Origin: Gracilaria vermiculophylla
Lineage: Eukaryota; Rhodophyta; Florideophyceae; Gracilariales; Gracilariaceae
Reading direction: 5' to 3'
Length of the DNA: 29,006 bases
NCBI GenBank assembly: GCA_019155205.2
Contig: JAHNZQ020000308.1
Coordinates: 146,015-175,020 of the forward strand
In this document: in pieces, positions 1-9,196 of the stretch
Position numbering within the stretch: the stretch's first letter is position 1
Layout: each line of letters begins with the position of its first letter
Program-made: the position numbers and the translations under genes
Notes under the pieces: model-generated
What the model was told of the DNA's origin: nothing
What the model saw: the letters and a program-made list of their open reading frames with translations, nothing else
Databases searched by the model: none

Positions 1-1900
1 GGTTGTGCTACCGCGTACCTCTCAGGTTTCCTTTTCCCACCTTCTAGGTTGAGCCCACCGCGCGCTCCCTAGCCACGCGTCCACACGAACACCCTTTTGG
101 TTTTTAGCCGCTTTGGTTATACCACACAAAATAATTCATTTGAATACATTCATCCAAATTCTTATCTTTGCGTTCTTGTACAAGAACGATTACTACCGCT
201 CTCGATATCAATTCATTTTTGTTTTGATGGCTGATTTTCAGGCCCCAGTTCTTATTCAAGGCCTTCAAATTGTCTGTTGTCAAAGACTTCAAAAACGCCT
301 ACCAGTGACTCATTCTACTACAATCGCGGTAGCTTGCTAAACAAGCATTCCATTCAATTCATACATGTTAGGTATTGGATAGAAAATATGGTTGTGGACC
401 TGCTTACCTTTTTGTGATTCTTTCCGTAGATTTTCACAAACGTTACCATGGGCCCTGCAAAATTTCGTCAACTCATGAGTAGAAACCGTTCCACTTTGAT
501 AAGAAAATAGAGTTCCCATTATCGCACCTGTTGCAATGAATTTAAATAAGGGCTTAGTTTTCCGTCCGCAGATTGTTAGATGGTAACCGGTAGGCATTGC
601 CGGCAACAGAAAGAGATCTATACAGATCTTGATCTGGTGCCACATATCTGAACGCCGGTCCAGTACCGGAAACTGATTCGTCAAAATGAAGCCAAGTGGC
701 TTACTTTTAATAGTAGAGAAAAGCCATACTTACAGCGCGCCTCATCAGGGTACGATCAGGGGCTATCAGGACCACTTTAAGAAAATGTCTAGCTGGCCAA
801 TAAGAACGCTAAAATGGGCGTCCATCCGCCGTTTTGTGCTTGTTCGGAACGGCCCTCAGTGCCATCCCCGATGTATCAGAAATTATGAAGCAGTGCCTGG
901 AATCGCCCACAAGAAGGGCGTGCACTGCAGATGATCGACGAGAGTCTCCAACCGGAAAGGTAGAGGAAGACTCAAAGGTGATTGTGTTTACTTCCCCAGA
1001 GGTGGAGCGCAACCGACAGATTAAGTATTAAGCCGGGAGCCAGCCTCGGCAGGTCTCACTACTGTACTAATTACCTGCATAAATTAACTAAAATAAATAA
1101 TAATTATAACGTCCCTTAAGGATACTGTAGCGCACGTGGGCGGAATTACGCACCACGTGGCTCAGCTAATTAAATACGAGCCCTCCTTAGGAATATTATA
1201 CCATAAGGCCACACGACCATATTTTCTTAGGAGCTTCTGTACTATATTTCTGATAAGAACAAGCTGTACCGCAGGTTGCAAAAAATGTGATTGGTGTAGC
1301 TGGGCTTGTCAAAGAACACGCTGTGTGGTGGCGATGGTGGAATGGTTGGAATGAGGGAGAGACAGAGAGAGAGAGTGCGAAGGACGCGGCGTGAGCAAGA
1401 ACGCCGTGCTTCTGAAGATAAGCGCTGTTCGCCAAATGGAAGCCGCTGACGCTGCCGCGACGCGCATGATGGCTCTTTCCCGCGCGTGGGCGCGTTGCTG
1501 TCATGGCCCTGTTTCGTATTGGATGGTACGTGTGAAAAACGTGCATGACGGACGTGGGGAGAGACTGGTGTGCAGGCAGCTTGTCTGTACTGAGCGGCGT
1601 GGTCAATAGAAGCTGGGCTTGAGTGCGGGCATCAGGGCGCAATTCAGCGCAGTAGGCGAGTGTGGATGCACTTGAAACGTTACAGGAAAGGAAAAGTTTG
1701 CACACAGCTTTCGGTACTATATATTACATATGATGAAAGAAAGTGGGGTTTTGCAACGCGACAGAATAAGATGAGCTGGCGCCGATTGAAGGTGCAACTA
1801 GCGGTGGTGTGCTTGAAGGGACACTGGAAAAAAAAACTGGTTTGTTGTTGCGACGCAAGATGAGTGTCGAGATTGAGAGATATGCGTGGAGAACATGTTT
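1..1900. other. Left flank without a supportable gene
   Basis: This stretch has mixed, near-balanced composition, unlike the GC-saturated block that begins near 1.9 kb. The longest open frames (minus 337-684, 115 codons; minus 1196-1705, 169 codons) have no motif I recognise, and both overlap open frames on the other strand. A short plus-strand frame ending at TAA 1029-1031 (about 65 codons) has plausible coding-like composition but opens after two in-frame stops near 801-812, so it could only be a terminal exon or a relic. Two CACGTG hexamers lie at 1133-1138 and 1154-1159. A TATATATTA-like stretch occurs near 1710-1720. I see no LTR, tRNA or conserved domain. Confidence 0.5.
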
Positions 1901-2156
1901 GGAATACACAGAAGACAGGCGTTGCGTGCTGCAAAGCGCTCGTTGCTGATGAAAGATGCGCACGGGGTGGCCACAAAGGCGCTGCGCCGCGCTTTAATGC
2001 GATTGGCGCAGGCGAGGCGCCAAAAAGTGTGGCCACATGGCGTGTTTCAATCGACGTGGCGGCGCGCGGACAGACGCCCACTCGCGCGCGCACGCGTGGC
2101 GCGCGCCCGTTGGCTGCCGCGCCGCGCCGATATGCGCTGACGTCACGCGGCCCGCT

Positions 2157-2190
<34 letters not shown>

Positions 2191-2671
2191 AGAGCAGCTG
2201 CGCGCGCGGCGTGTGGCGGCGCGCCGCGGACCGCCGAGCACCAATGGGCGAAAACGGCGCGCTGGCCGAAAAAACCGCCGCCGCCGCCGCGGCGCGCATG
2301 TAAGTGGCGCGGCGCGCGCGCGGCGCAATTTTGCCACCGCGCCGTTTGTTTTTGCACACGTCGCGCGCGCGCGCGCGCGCGCTGGCGCGCATATAGCGCC
2401 GCCTCTGCGCGCGCGCGCGGTGCGCCGCCGCGGAGAGCGCATCGCCCGCACCACACACGCCGCACCGCACCCCGTTTGTTCCGTCGCCACCCGCCCATCG
2501 CCCTTCCCCGCCCTCCTGCCCCACCGCCGTCGCCGCCGCCGCCACTTTGCCGCCGCAGACGTTGCCCGCCGCCGCCGCCCGCCTCACCGCCCGCCCCCCC
2601 CCCCCCCCCCCCTTGCCGCCGCCCCGCGCCGCAATTAAGTGGCAAGCGCGCGCGCGCCCGCACACCAGCTC

Positions 2672-2751
2672 CACGCATTCCACGCATCGCAAACATGCCA
2701 CCTGCGCCACGCACGCCACGCGCGCAACGCAGGCCACGCACGCCACGCAGA
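2672..2751 (+). repeat. 9-bp tandem repeat (CCACGCACG-type), about nine units
   Basis: Units related to CACGCATTC / CCACGCACG follow one another in constant 9-bp register, with substitutions between units. The array ends next to a CACGTG hexamer. It lies in the non-coding leader region of the DUF218 gene. Confidence 0.7.
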
Positions 2752-3025
2752 ACACGTGAGGGGTGCTTGGTATGGCTTGCGCCGCGCTCATTGGCGCGCG
2801 CGCATCCGCCTCCGCTCCAGGCGGCGCGCTGCAAAATTGCAACCTCACCGCACATCGCGCGCGCGGCGCCTCGCGCCCAAACTCACCGCTGCGCCCCGCC
2901 CGCGCGGCACCGCCGTGCGCAATCGCCATTCGCCCCCCCGCTGTTCACCGCCAGTCACCGCACGTTGCCCGCCATCCGCCTCATCTCCGCCGCCCCGCCG
3001 CATCGTCCGCCCCCAGCCCCCTCCC

Positions 3026-3064
3026 TCCCTCCTGCATCTCCCTCCTGCATCTCCCTCCTGCATC
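3026..3064 (+). repeat. 13-bp tandem triplication in the DUF218 leader
   Basis: TCCCTCCTGCATC occurs three times without spacing (3026-3038, 3039-3051, 3052-3064), ending 46 bp before the ATG at 3111. The copies are identical, which suggests a recent duplication or selection for a pyrimidine-rich leader element. Confidence 0.9.
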
Positions 3065-3110
3065 TCCCGCCCCCCGCCCCCGCTTTGCTCGCCGCGCCTT
3101 CCCCCCCGCC

Positions 3111-4634
3111 ATGTCGCTCGCAGCCTTCTCGCCGCTGCTGCTGCCGCCCTGCCGCGCCAGCGCGCGTCTGCCGCGCCAGCGCGCGCGCCCGTCCCCGTCC
3201 GCCCTGCCGTCGCGCCGCGCCCTGCCGCGCCGCTCGCCGCGCTGCGCCCTCGCCGACTCCTCCTCGCCGCAGCCCGCCCCTCCCAACCGCTCGCTCGCAA
3301 GCCTGCACGAGCTCACCGAGCGCATCGCCGACCTGCTGCACGTCGGATCCATCCACAACGACTACTTACACTGCCCCAAGGACGCCCCGCTGGGCTACCT
3401 GCACGCCACCACGCACGTCGTCGTCGTCTTCGGCAAGCACCTCATCCGCGACCAGCTCACCGTCGAGTACGCCAAGCGCATCATCACGCTCGTCAAGCAG
3501 ATTGCGCGCGGCGCCCTCAACCCGCACGTCATCTGCTTCACGGGCGGCAGCGGGCTCAACGACGACGGCACCATCTCCGAGGCCGCCGCGGGCTACTCCT
3601 TCTTCCGCAACGTGTGCGAGGAGGCGCGCGTCGACGTCTCGCGCTTCCAGTTCATCCTCGAGCACAACAGCCACAACACCAAGGAGAACCTGCGCAACGT
3701 CATTGACGAACTGCGACGCCGCTTCGGCGCCGACGCCCTCTCGGCCTGCCACTTCACGCTCGTGTCCAGTGACTACCACCTCATTCGCATCCAGGAGGTG
3801 CATCGCCTCAGCCCGCGCCAGAGCGTGCTGTTCCCGCTCGACGTGTCCGCCTCCACGTGGAACTGCATCTTTGCCGCCTACCCGTTCTGCGTCAGCCGCG
3901 ACCCGGCCACGGCCTTCCTCGGCCGCGCCGTCGTGCTGGCCAACGACCTGGGCATCTTGCACGTCAACCTCAAAGGCGCCCTCGTCGACCGCGAGTTTGT
4001 GGCCAAGGAGAACCTCGACCGCCTCAACGAGACGTTTGCCAAGATGCGCGAAATGTACCGCGTCATCCACTCCAACACCTCCGCCACGGGCGGCTTCAAG
4101 ACCGACATGCGCAAGCACGCCGAGACGCTGGAGCTCGCCATCCACCACATCCGCGAGGTGCACACGCTGCTGGGCCCGCTCAACGAGACCGGCGCCTCCG
4201 TGCCGCACGCGCACCTCGACCTGGGCCTGCAGCACCTCACCAGCGCCATCCGCGCCATGCGCTCCTCCATGGACCCGGACCGCGTGCTGCGCACGCACGA
4301 CCGCATGGCCATCATCGAGGACATGGCCAGTTTTGTGGCCGACCAGCACAAGGGCGAGCGCGCGTCGTCGGGCGCGGCGCGCGCCGACGGCGCAGACGGC
4401 GCGCGCCACCCGCCCGCCCCCGCGTGCGACGCCGGCGGCGACGTGTCCTTCTTCGACCGCCCGTGCGACGCGTCGGGCGACGCGCGCCGCCCCGCCGCGC
4501 GCATGACCACCGCCATGATCAACGAGGTCACGTGGCGCGGCGCGCACATGTTCAAGGGCAACGGCAAGAAGATTGCGCGCGACGGACCCAACATCATCAT
4601 CGCCGACAGCGCCGCGCCCGGCGCGCCCGCCGCC

Positions 4635-4678
<44 letters not shown>

Positions 4679-4979
4679 AACCACCGCCACCGCCACCGCC
4701 GCCGCTGCCGCCGCCGCTGCCGCCGCGGCGCGCGCGCGCGCGCGCGCGCGCCGCGCGCCGCGCGCGCGCCGCACCGCCGCGCACTCCGACACGCTCGCCG
4801 GCGCGCTGGCCAGCTCGCTGGTGTCCAACAGCCCGCCCAAGCCGCGGCGGCCGCCCGCCGCGCCGCGCGCGCGCGCGCCCGCGGCGCGCAAGGCGCAGCC
4901 GCGCGCCGCGCCGCCCTCCAGGAAGCGGAAACCGTCGGCGCGCAAGCTGGCCAGCCCGTCGCAGAGCGAAAGCGCGTGA
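3111..4979 (+). CDS. DUF218/YdcF-like protein with basic low-complexity tail
   Basis: The product is 622 aa. The start is the first in-frame ATG in good context (GCCATGT). Residues 1-60 are rich in Ser, Arg, Pro and Ala with almost no acidic residues, like an organelle transit peptide. Residues about 100-260 match the DUF218 (YdcF/SanA/ElyC) fold: a hydrophobic strand VVVVFGKHL (about 102), TGGSGLN (about 144), then NSHNTKENL (about 186) and SSDYHLIR (about 219), the polar signatures that line the family's presumed active site. A mostly helical region follows to about residue 415. From about 420 the protein turns low-complexity: poly-Ala encoded by GCC repeats, an Arg-Ala repeat, and a Lys/Arg-rich end with an RKRK cluster resembling a nuclear localisation signal. 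Bacterial relatives act in envelope biology; the role in algae is unknown to me. The gene converges on the GR gene. Fold confidence is good; function is open. Confidence 0.82.
4620..4765 (+). repeat. GCC-triplet and alternating CG repeats inside the DUF218 gene
   Basis: Runs of GCC/ACC codons (about 4622-4725) encode poly-Ala with Thr interruptions, followed directly by alternating CG (about 4728-4750) encoding Arg-Ala repeats. The tract sits in the C-terminal tail outside the DUF218 fold, where length variation would be tolerated. Confidence 0.85.
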
Positions 4980-4995
4980 GCGGCCGTCTTCGCCG

Positions 4996-5059
<64 letters not shown>
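4996..5059 (+). repeat. C64 homopolymer (G64 on the minus strand)
   Basis: Sixty-four consecutive C, starting 17 bp after the DUF218 stop codon, followed by a second C18 run at 5078-5095. On the minus strand this is an uninterrupted G run that could form quadruplexes, and on the plus strand an i-motif-capable run. It would be in the DUF218 3' UTR and downstream of the convergent GR gene. The exact length is prone to sequencing and assembly error. Confidence 0.9.
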
Positions 5060-5061
<2 letters not shown>

Positions 5062-5141
5062 GAGCGCCCCGCCCCCGCCCCCCCCCCCCCCCCCCGCGCG
5101 GCGCTTGCACCTCGTCGTCGGTGCGACTGTTTCTGCTCGCA

Positions 5142-5142
<1 letters not shown>

Positions 5143-5187
<45 letters not shown>
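5143..5187 (+). repeat. (CA)n followed by (CG)n dinucleotide repeat
   Basis: About 15 CA units (5143-5173) pass directly into alternating CG (to about 5187). Both are purine-pyrimidine alternating and Z-DNA-prone. On the minus strand the first part is (TG)n, downstream of the GR stop. Confidence 0.9.
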
Positions 5188-5189
<2 letters not shown>

Positions 5190-5546
5190 GCGCACAAAAG
5201 TGGCCAAGCGCGGCGGCACGGGCCGGTTGCAAGCGCCGAGGCGAATGTGACGGCGCGTGTGAAACACTCTCGGGCGCGCGCGCCAAACAGCGTCGCACAC
5301 ATGCTAACAGTTCTTTAAAAAGTATTCAGTTCCTCCTCGCGGGCGTGCGGCGGCGTCGGCGCGCAGCGCATCGCGTTCGGGAGCGGTCGCGGCGGGCGAC
5401 GATGGCGATGGCGCCGCTCGGCGCGCGCGAGCAGCGGCGGCGCCGCAGCGCGCTTTTGCAAGCACGCGCCAGCCAGCTGCTCTGCACCGCGCGCGCGGCG
5501 CGTGCCAAAACTGGCCCGTTTGGCAGCGGCGGCGGCGGCGGCGGCG

Positions 5547-7124
5547 CTACTGCGGGTCGGGCTCCTTGGTGCGCAGCGTCACCATCTCCTCGGCGCTGAC
5601 CGGGTGCACGGGCATGGTGGCGTCGAAGTGCGCCTTGGTGGCGCCCGCCTTCATGGCCACGCCCAGGATCTGCACCACCTCGCCCGCGGCGGCGTCCAGC
5701 ATGTGGCAGCCCACCACGCGGTCCGTGCTGCGCTCCACCACGAGCTTCATGAACGTCTTCTCGCCCTCGCGCTTGGTCAGCGTGTGCTTCATGGGCCGGA
5801 ACGACGTCTTGTACACGTCCACGCCCCGCGCGCCCAACTTTTCGCGCGCCTGCTCCTCGGTGAGCCCGCACGTGCCGATGGGCGGCGTGGAGAACACGGC
5901 GGTCGGGATGTCGGCGTAGTTGACGTTCCTCTTCTTGTGGCCAAAGTGCGTGTCGGCGAACGCGTGCCCCTCGGCGATGGCCACCGGCGTGAGGCACACG
6001 CGGTCCGTCACGTCGCCAATGGCGAAGATGTGGTCCACGTTGGTCTTGTTCCAGTCGTCGACCACGATCTTGCCCTTGTCGCCCGTCTTGACGCCCGCGG
6101 CGTCCAGCCCGAGTTGCTCGGTGTTGGGCACGCGGCCGGTGGCGTACAGCACGAGGTCGGTGTCGATGAGCGAGCCGTCGTTGGTGGTGACGGTGAACGA
6201 GCCGTCGTCGTTCTTGACAATCTTGCGCACGTCGGCGTTGAAGCGCACGTCCACGCCGGACAGCTTCATCTGCTCGGCGAGGTGCGCGCGCACGTCGTGG
6301 TCAAAGCCGCGCAGAAAGAGGTCGCGGCGGTACAGCTGCACCACGTGCGAGCCGTAGCCGTGCAGGATGCACGCAAACTCGACGGCGATGTAGCCGCCGC
6401 CCACGATGAGGGTGCGGGGCGGCAGCTGCTGCAGGAAGAAGGCGTCGTTGCTGGTGACGGCGTGCTCGCGGCCCTCAAATTGCGGCACGAACGGGTGGCC
6501 GCCCGTGGCCACCAGGATCTTGTCGGCCGTGAAGGTATGATCGTCCACGCGCACGGTGTGGGCGTCGACGAAGGAGGCGCGGCCGCGCACGAGGCGCACG
6601 CCCGCCTTGTCGAGCAGGCGCGCGTAGATGCCGTTGAGGCGCGCGATCTCGGCGTTCTTGTTGCGGATGAGGCGCGGCCAGTCCAGCGAGGGCGCGGGCA
6701 CGTCCCAGCCGTAGGCGGCGGCGTCGTGCAGGTCGTGCGCGTAGTGGCTGCCGTACACGAAGAGCTTCTTGGGGACGCAGCCGACGTTGACGCAGGTGCC
6801 GCCCAGCGGGGCGAACTCGGCGACGGCGACGGAGGCGCCGTGGTTGGCGGCGATGCGCGACGCGCGCACGCCGCCGGAGCCCGCGCCGATGACGAACAGG
6901 TCGTAGTCGAAGCCGTGCGGCGGGGGGGCGGCGCGCTGGGCGGCGGGGGCGGCGGCGGCGGCGTCGGACATGGACATGGCGCGGAGCGGGCGGGCGCGTG
7001 CGGCGGCGCGGGCGCGGCGGCGGGGGCGCAGCGGCGACGTGGGCGAGCGCGCCGACGACGACAGCGCGGCGGCGGCGAGGCGCGTGGCGCGCAGCGCGGC
7101 GGGCGAGATGAACGCGCGCGACAT
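5547..7124 (-). CDS. GR: Glutathione reductase (NADPH), probably plastid-targeted
   Basis: Predicted 525 aa; reduces glutathione disulfide with NADPH as a homodimeric FAD enzyme. Visible in order: an N-terminal extension (1-70) rich in Ser, Ala and Arg and poor in acidic residues, typical of a transit peptide; the FAD-binding GAGSGG motif (about 77-82); the redox-active disulfide GGTCVNVGCVPKK (about 107-119); the NADPH Rossmann motif VGGGYIAVEFA (about 240); the Arg pair in YRRDLFLRGFD that selects the NADPH 2'-phosphate in GR; the second FAD motif ATGRVPNT and IFAIGDV; and the C-terminal HPVSAEE motif with catalytic His and Glu from the partner subunit. There is no C-terminal Cys-Cys/Sec, so it is not thioredoxin reductase. 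The start is the ATG at 7124-7122. A second in-frame ATG at 6977 would give a protein lacking the extension. The gene is divergent from the zinc-finger gene and convergent with the DUF218 gene. Confidence 0.95.
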   Translation of the reverse strand: MSRAFISPAALRATRLAAAALSSSARSPTSPLRPRRRARAAARARPLRAMSMSDAAAAAPAAQRAAPPPHGFDYDLFVIGAGSGGVRASRIAANHGASVAVAEFAPLGGTCVNVGCVPKKLFVYGSHYAHDLHDAAAYGWDVPAPSLDWPRLIRNKNAEIARLNGIYARLLDKAGVRLVRGRASFVDAHTVRVDDHTFTADKILVATGGHPFVPQFEGREHAVTSNDAFFLQQLPPRTLIVGGGYIAVEFACILHGYGSHVVQLYRRDLFLRGFDHDVRAHLAEQMKLSGVDVRFNADVRKIVKNDDGSFTVTTNDGSLIDTDLVLYATGRVPNTEQLGLDAAGVKTGDKGKIVVDDWNKTNVDHIFAIGDVTDRVCLTPVAIAEGHAFADTHFGHKKRNVNYADIPTAVFSTPPIGTCGLTEEQAREKLGARGVDVYKTSFRPMKHTLTKREGEKTFMKLVVERSTDRVVGCHMLDAAAGEVVQILGVAMKAGATKAHFDATMPVHPVSAEEMVTLRTKEPDPQ

Positions 7125-8026
7125 GGCGAGCGCCACTGGCGCCGCGCGCGCGGGGCGCAGCGCAGCGCCGCGCGGCGCCGCGCGCGCCCTTAATCGCTCC
7201 GTTTTTCGGCCTTTGGCGGCGCCACGCGTGCGGGCGCGTGGCGGCGCGCTGCAAGCGCGTGGCGCGCTGTGCGCCGTGGCACACGTGCGGCGATCCCTCC
7301 CGCTCCGCAATGGCTGTGAGTCGTGGCGCACGTGCACAGCGCGCACGTGCACAGCGCACCACGTGTGCCAAAGCGCACGTGCACAGCGCGCACGTGTAAT
7401 GGCTGTGCGTCGTGCAACCCGTGGACCACGCGTACGCCGTGTCGGGGCTGCGCGGCGTGAACGGCGTGTGATGCGCAAGGCGCTGAATTTGAGCACAAAG
7501 GGGGCACCGACAGGAGGGCGCGCAGCAGTGTGTGTTTTACAGGCGGAGATAGTGAGACGGCGAGCGGCCGAAGGTAATATCGCGCAGTGTAAATGGGCGC
7601 GGCGCGATCTGCGCGGCGGAGATGGCGGACACGTGCGCGCGCCATGACAGTGTAAGGCGGCGGCGCGCGCACGCGTGCGGCGCGCGCGCGGCGCGCGCGG
7701 CGCGCGGCGCGCCGATTGGTGCGGGAATTGGCGCGCGTGACGCTTCCACACCGCGCGCGCACGGCGCGCGCGGTGTGGAAGCTGCCGCGCGGCGGCGGCG
7801 GCGGCGTGCGCGCTGGCGCGCGCGCCCAATGGCTGCGCGCAATTCAAAAAGCACGCGCCCATATGCAACGCGTTGCCGCCGCTGCCGCCGCTGCCGCCGC
7901 CCGCCGCCCGCCTCCCGCCCCCGCCTGACGCCGCCGCCGCCGCGCCCGCCCGCCTGCCGCCGCCCGCTCCGCTCCCGCCCCCGCCCCCGCTCCCGCTCCC
8001 GCCTTTGCGCCGCTCCCGCCCCCGCC
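7125..8026. promoter_or_regulatory. Divergent promoter region, GR/zinc-finger genes
   Basis: This 902-bp region lies between two divergent start codons and must hold both promoters. A cluster of CACGTG palindromes occupies 7282-7396 (separate entry). CCAAT/ATTGG boxes are at about 7710 (GATTGG), 7725 (AATTGG) and 7827 (CCAAT), nearer the zinc-finger gene. A TTTGGCGG element lies near 7212, close to the GR start. No TATA box stands at a standard distance. The region has large CG-alternating tracts and a pyrimidine-rich leader just before 8027. The assignments are motif-based inference. Confidence 0.6.
7282..7396. promoter_or_regulatory. Cluster of six CACGTG (G-box/E-box) palindromes
   Basis: CACGTG occurs at 7282-7287, 7329-7334, 7344-7349, 7360-7365, 7376-7381 and 7391-7396. 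The block GCGCACGTGCACAGCGCG appears twice, 47 bp apart (7326 and 7373), and AATGGCTGTG flanks the array on both sides (7309 and 7398). CACGTG is the core site of bHLH and plant-type bZIP factors, so this is probably a composite element built by duplication. The bound factor is unknown. Confidence 0.75.
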
Positions 8027-8475
8027 ATGGACGGCCTGCTGCGCTCCGAGTTCGCCGTCGTGCTGCGCGACTCGCTCAACGCCACGCCGCGCCGCCGCGC
8101 CCAGACCGCCGCGCTGCCACCGCCCAGCGCCCTGCTGCAGTCGTCGCCGTCGCCATCGCCGTCGCAGTCGTCGTCGCCGTCGCCGACGCAGTCGTCGTCG
8201 CCGCCCAAGCGCGCGCGCCCCGCCGCCGACGCCGCCGCCCCCTCTCACGCCGCCGCCGCCGCCGCCGCACGCGCCGCCGCTATCGCCGCCACCGCCGCCG
8301 TTTCTGTGCCAGTCGCCGTCGCGCTGCCGCACCCCACGTTTGCGCTGCACTGCGACATGCAGCTAGAGCCGCGCGCCGTCTTCGCGCCCTTCCCCACGTC
8401 GCCCACCTCGCCGCTGCCGCCGTCGTCGTCCGCCACCGCCGCGCTACCCCCGCTGGCGCGCGCCGCCGCCGCGCT

Positions 8476-8516
<41 letters not shown>

Positions 8517-9196
8517 GCTCGCCGCCGTGCTCGCCGCTACCGCCGCCCCCCCCGCGCGCGCGCGCGCTGTCGGTCAGCGAGCTGACCATCTGCAAGCGCG
8601 CGGGCGGCGGCGGCGGCGGCGTCAAGCTGGCGTGCGCGCTGATTTCGCCCAGCTGTTCGCCGCCGCGCTCGCCGCTGGCGCGGTGCGTGGCGCCCAACGC
8701 GCGCGCGCTGGACGTGCTGGCGGCCGTGAGCGTGAGCACGCGCGACGCGCCGCGCGCGCCGCTGACGCCGCCCATGGCGCCGACGGCGCTGACGCCGTCG
8801 TGCGGCAGTGCGGTGAGCGGCGGCGGCGGCGGGGCGCCGCGCACCAAAGCGCGCCGGCGCAGGCGCAGTGGCGGCGGCGGCAGCGGCAGCGGCGGCGGCG
8901 GAGGCGGCGGCAGCGCGGCGGCGGCGGCCAAGAGCTTTGCGTGCGCGCAGTGCCCGTCGACGTTCTCGCAGCAGTTCAACCTCAACAAGCACGTGCGCGC
9001 GGTGCACGAGCGGCGCCGGCCGTTCGAGTGCGACGTGTGCCATGCGCGCTTCCAGCAGAAGAGCCACCGCACGATGCACCAGCTGGCCGTGCACGACAAG
9101 CTGCGGCAGTTTGCGTGCGACCGGTGCGACGCGTCGTTCAGCTGGCGCGGCGTGCTCAAGAAGCACCGCCGCAGCATCCACGGCGTGGTGGAGTGA
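8027..9196 (+). CDS. C2H2 zinc-finger protein, three C-terminal fingers
   Basis: The product is 389 aa, starting at an ATG in strong context (GCCATGG). The first about 300 residues are low-complexity: Ser/Gln-rich SPSPSQSSSP, an Ala run, and a stretch of about 14 prolines (about 150-165), then Gly-rich linkers. PPKRARP (about 63) is an NLS-like patch. The C-terminus has three adjacent C2H2 fingers: FACAQCPSTF...H..AVH (about 304-327), FECDVCHARF...H...VH (about 334-356) and FACDRCDASF...H..SIH (about 363-385). Each keeps both Cys and both His with C-x2-C and H-x3/4-H spacing. The family binds DNA, so a nuclear transcription regulator is likely. The protein ends only four residues after the last finger. 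Target genes cannot be read from the sequence. It shares a divergent promoter with GR, so shared regulation is possible. Confidence 0.9.

Larger units (their letters stand above)
1900..3110. promoter_or_regulatory. GC-rich upstream region of the DUF218 gene
   Basis: About 1.2 kb of very GC-rich non-coding DNA precedes the ATG at 3111. It holds a CGG/GCC-type triplet tract (about 2157-2189), alternating CG runs (about 2366-2382, Z-DNA-prone), a C19 run (2594-2612), 9-bp tandem repeats (2672-2751) and a 13-bp triplication just before the ATG (3026-3064). CCAAT/ATTGG boxes are visible near 2242 and 2790, and a CACGTG near 2752. A CATATAG element near 2388 is the only TATA-like motif. All long open frames here lack convincing protein character and come from the scarcity of AT-rich stop codons. 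Which elements act as promoter is inference. Confidence 0.45.
4980..5546. other. Convergent intergenic region, DUF218/GR
   Basis: This 567-bp region holds the two 3' UTRs. Besides the C64, C18 and CA/CG tracts it contains an AT-rich patch (about 5310-5335, TTCTTTAAAAAGTATTCAG) that is exceptional in this GC block and could mark a transcript end. No gene is seen. Confidence 0.5.

Noticed and set aside
337..684. Possible small gene of 115 codons in the left flank
   Set aside because: No family resemblance, no neighbouring gene structure, and the length is compatible with chance. I cannot exclude a relic.
1864..4506. Plus-strand open frame of 880 codons upstream of and overlapping DUF218
   Set aside because: Arg/Ala/Pro-only composition with no motif; it is in the wrong frame relative to the DUF218 core.
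3366..5300. Minus-strand open frame of about 640 codons opposite the DUF218 gene
   Set aside because: It is antisense to a gene with clear family motifs. Its Gly/Arg/Val-rich translation and the poly-Gly from the C64 tract show it is a shadow frame.
5547..7124. Thioredoxin or trypanothione reductase
   Set aside because: No C-terminal redox Cys/Sec pair. The NADPH-selecting Arg pair and HPVSAEE fit glutathione reductase.
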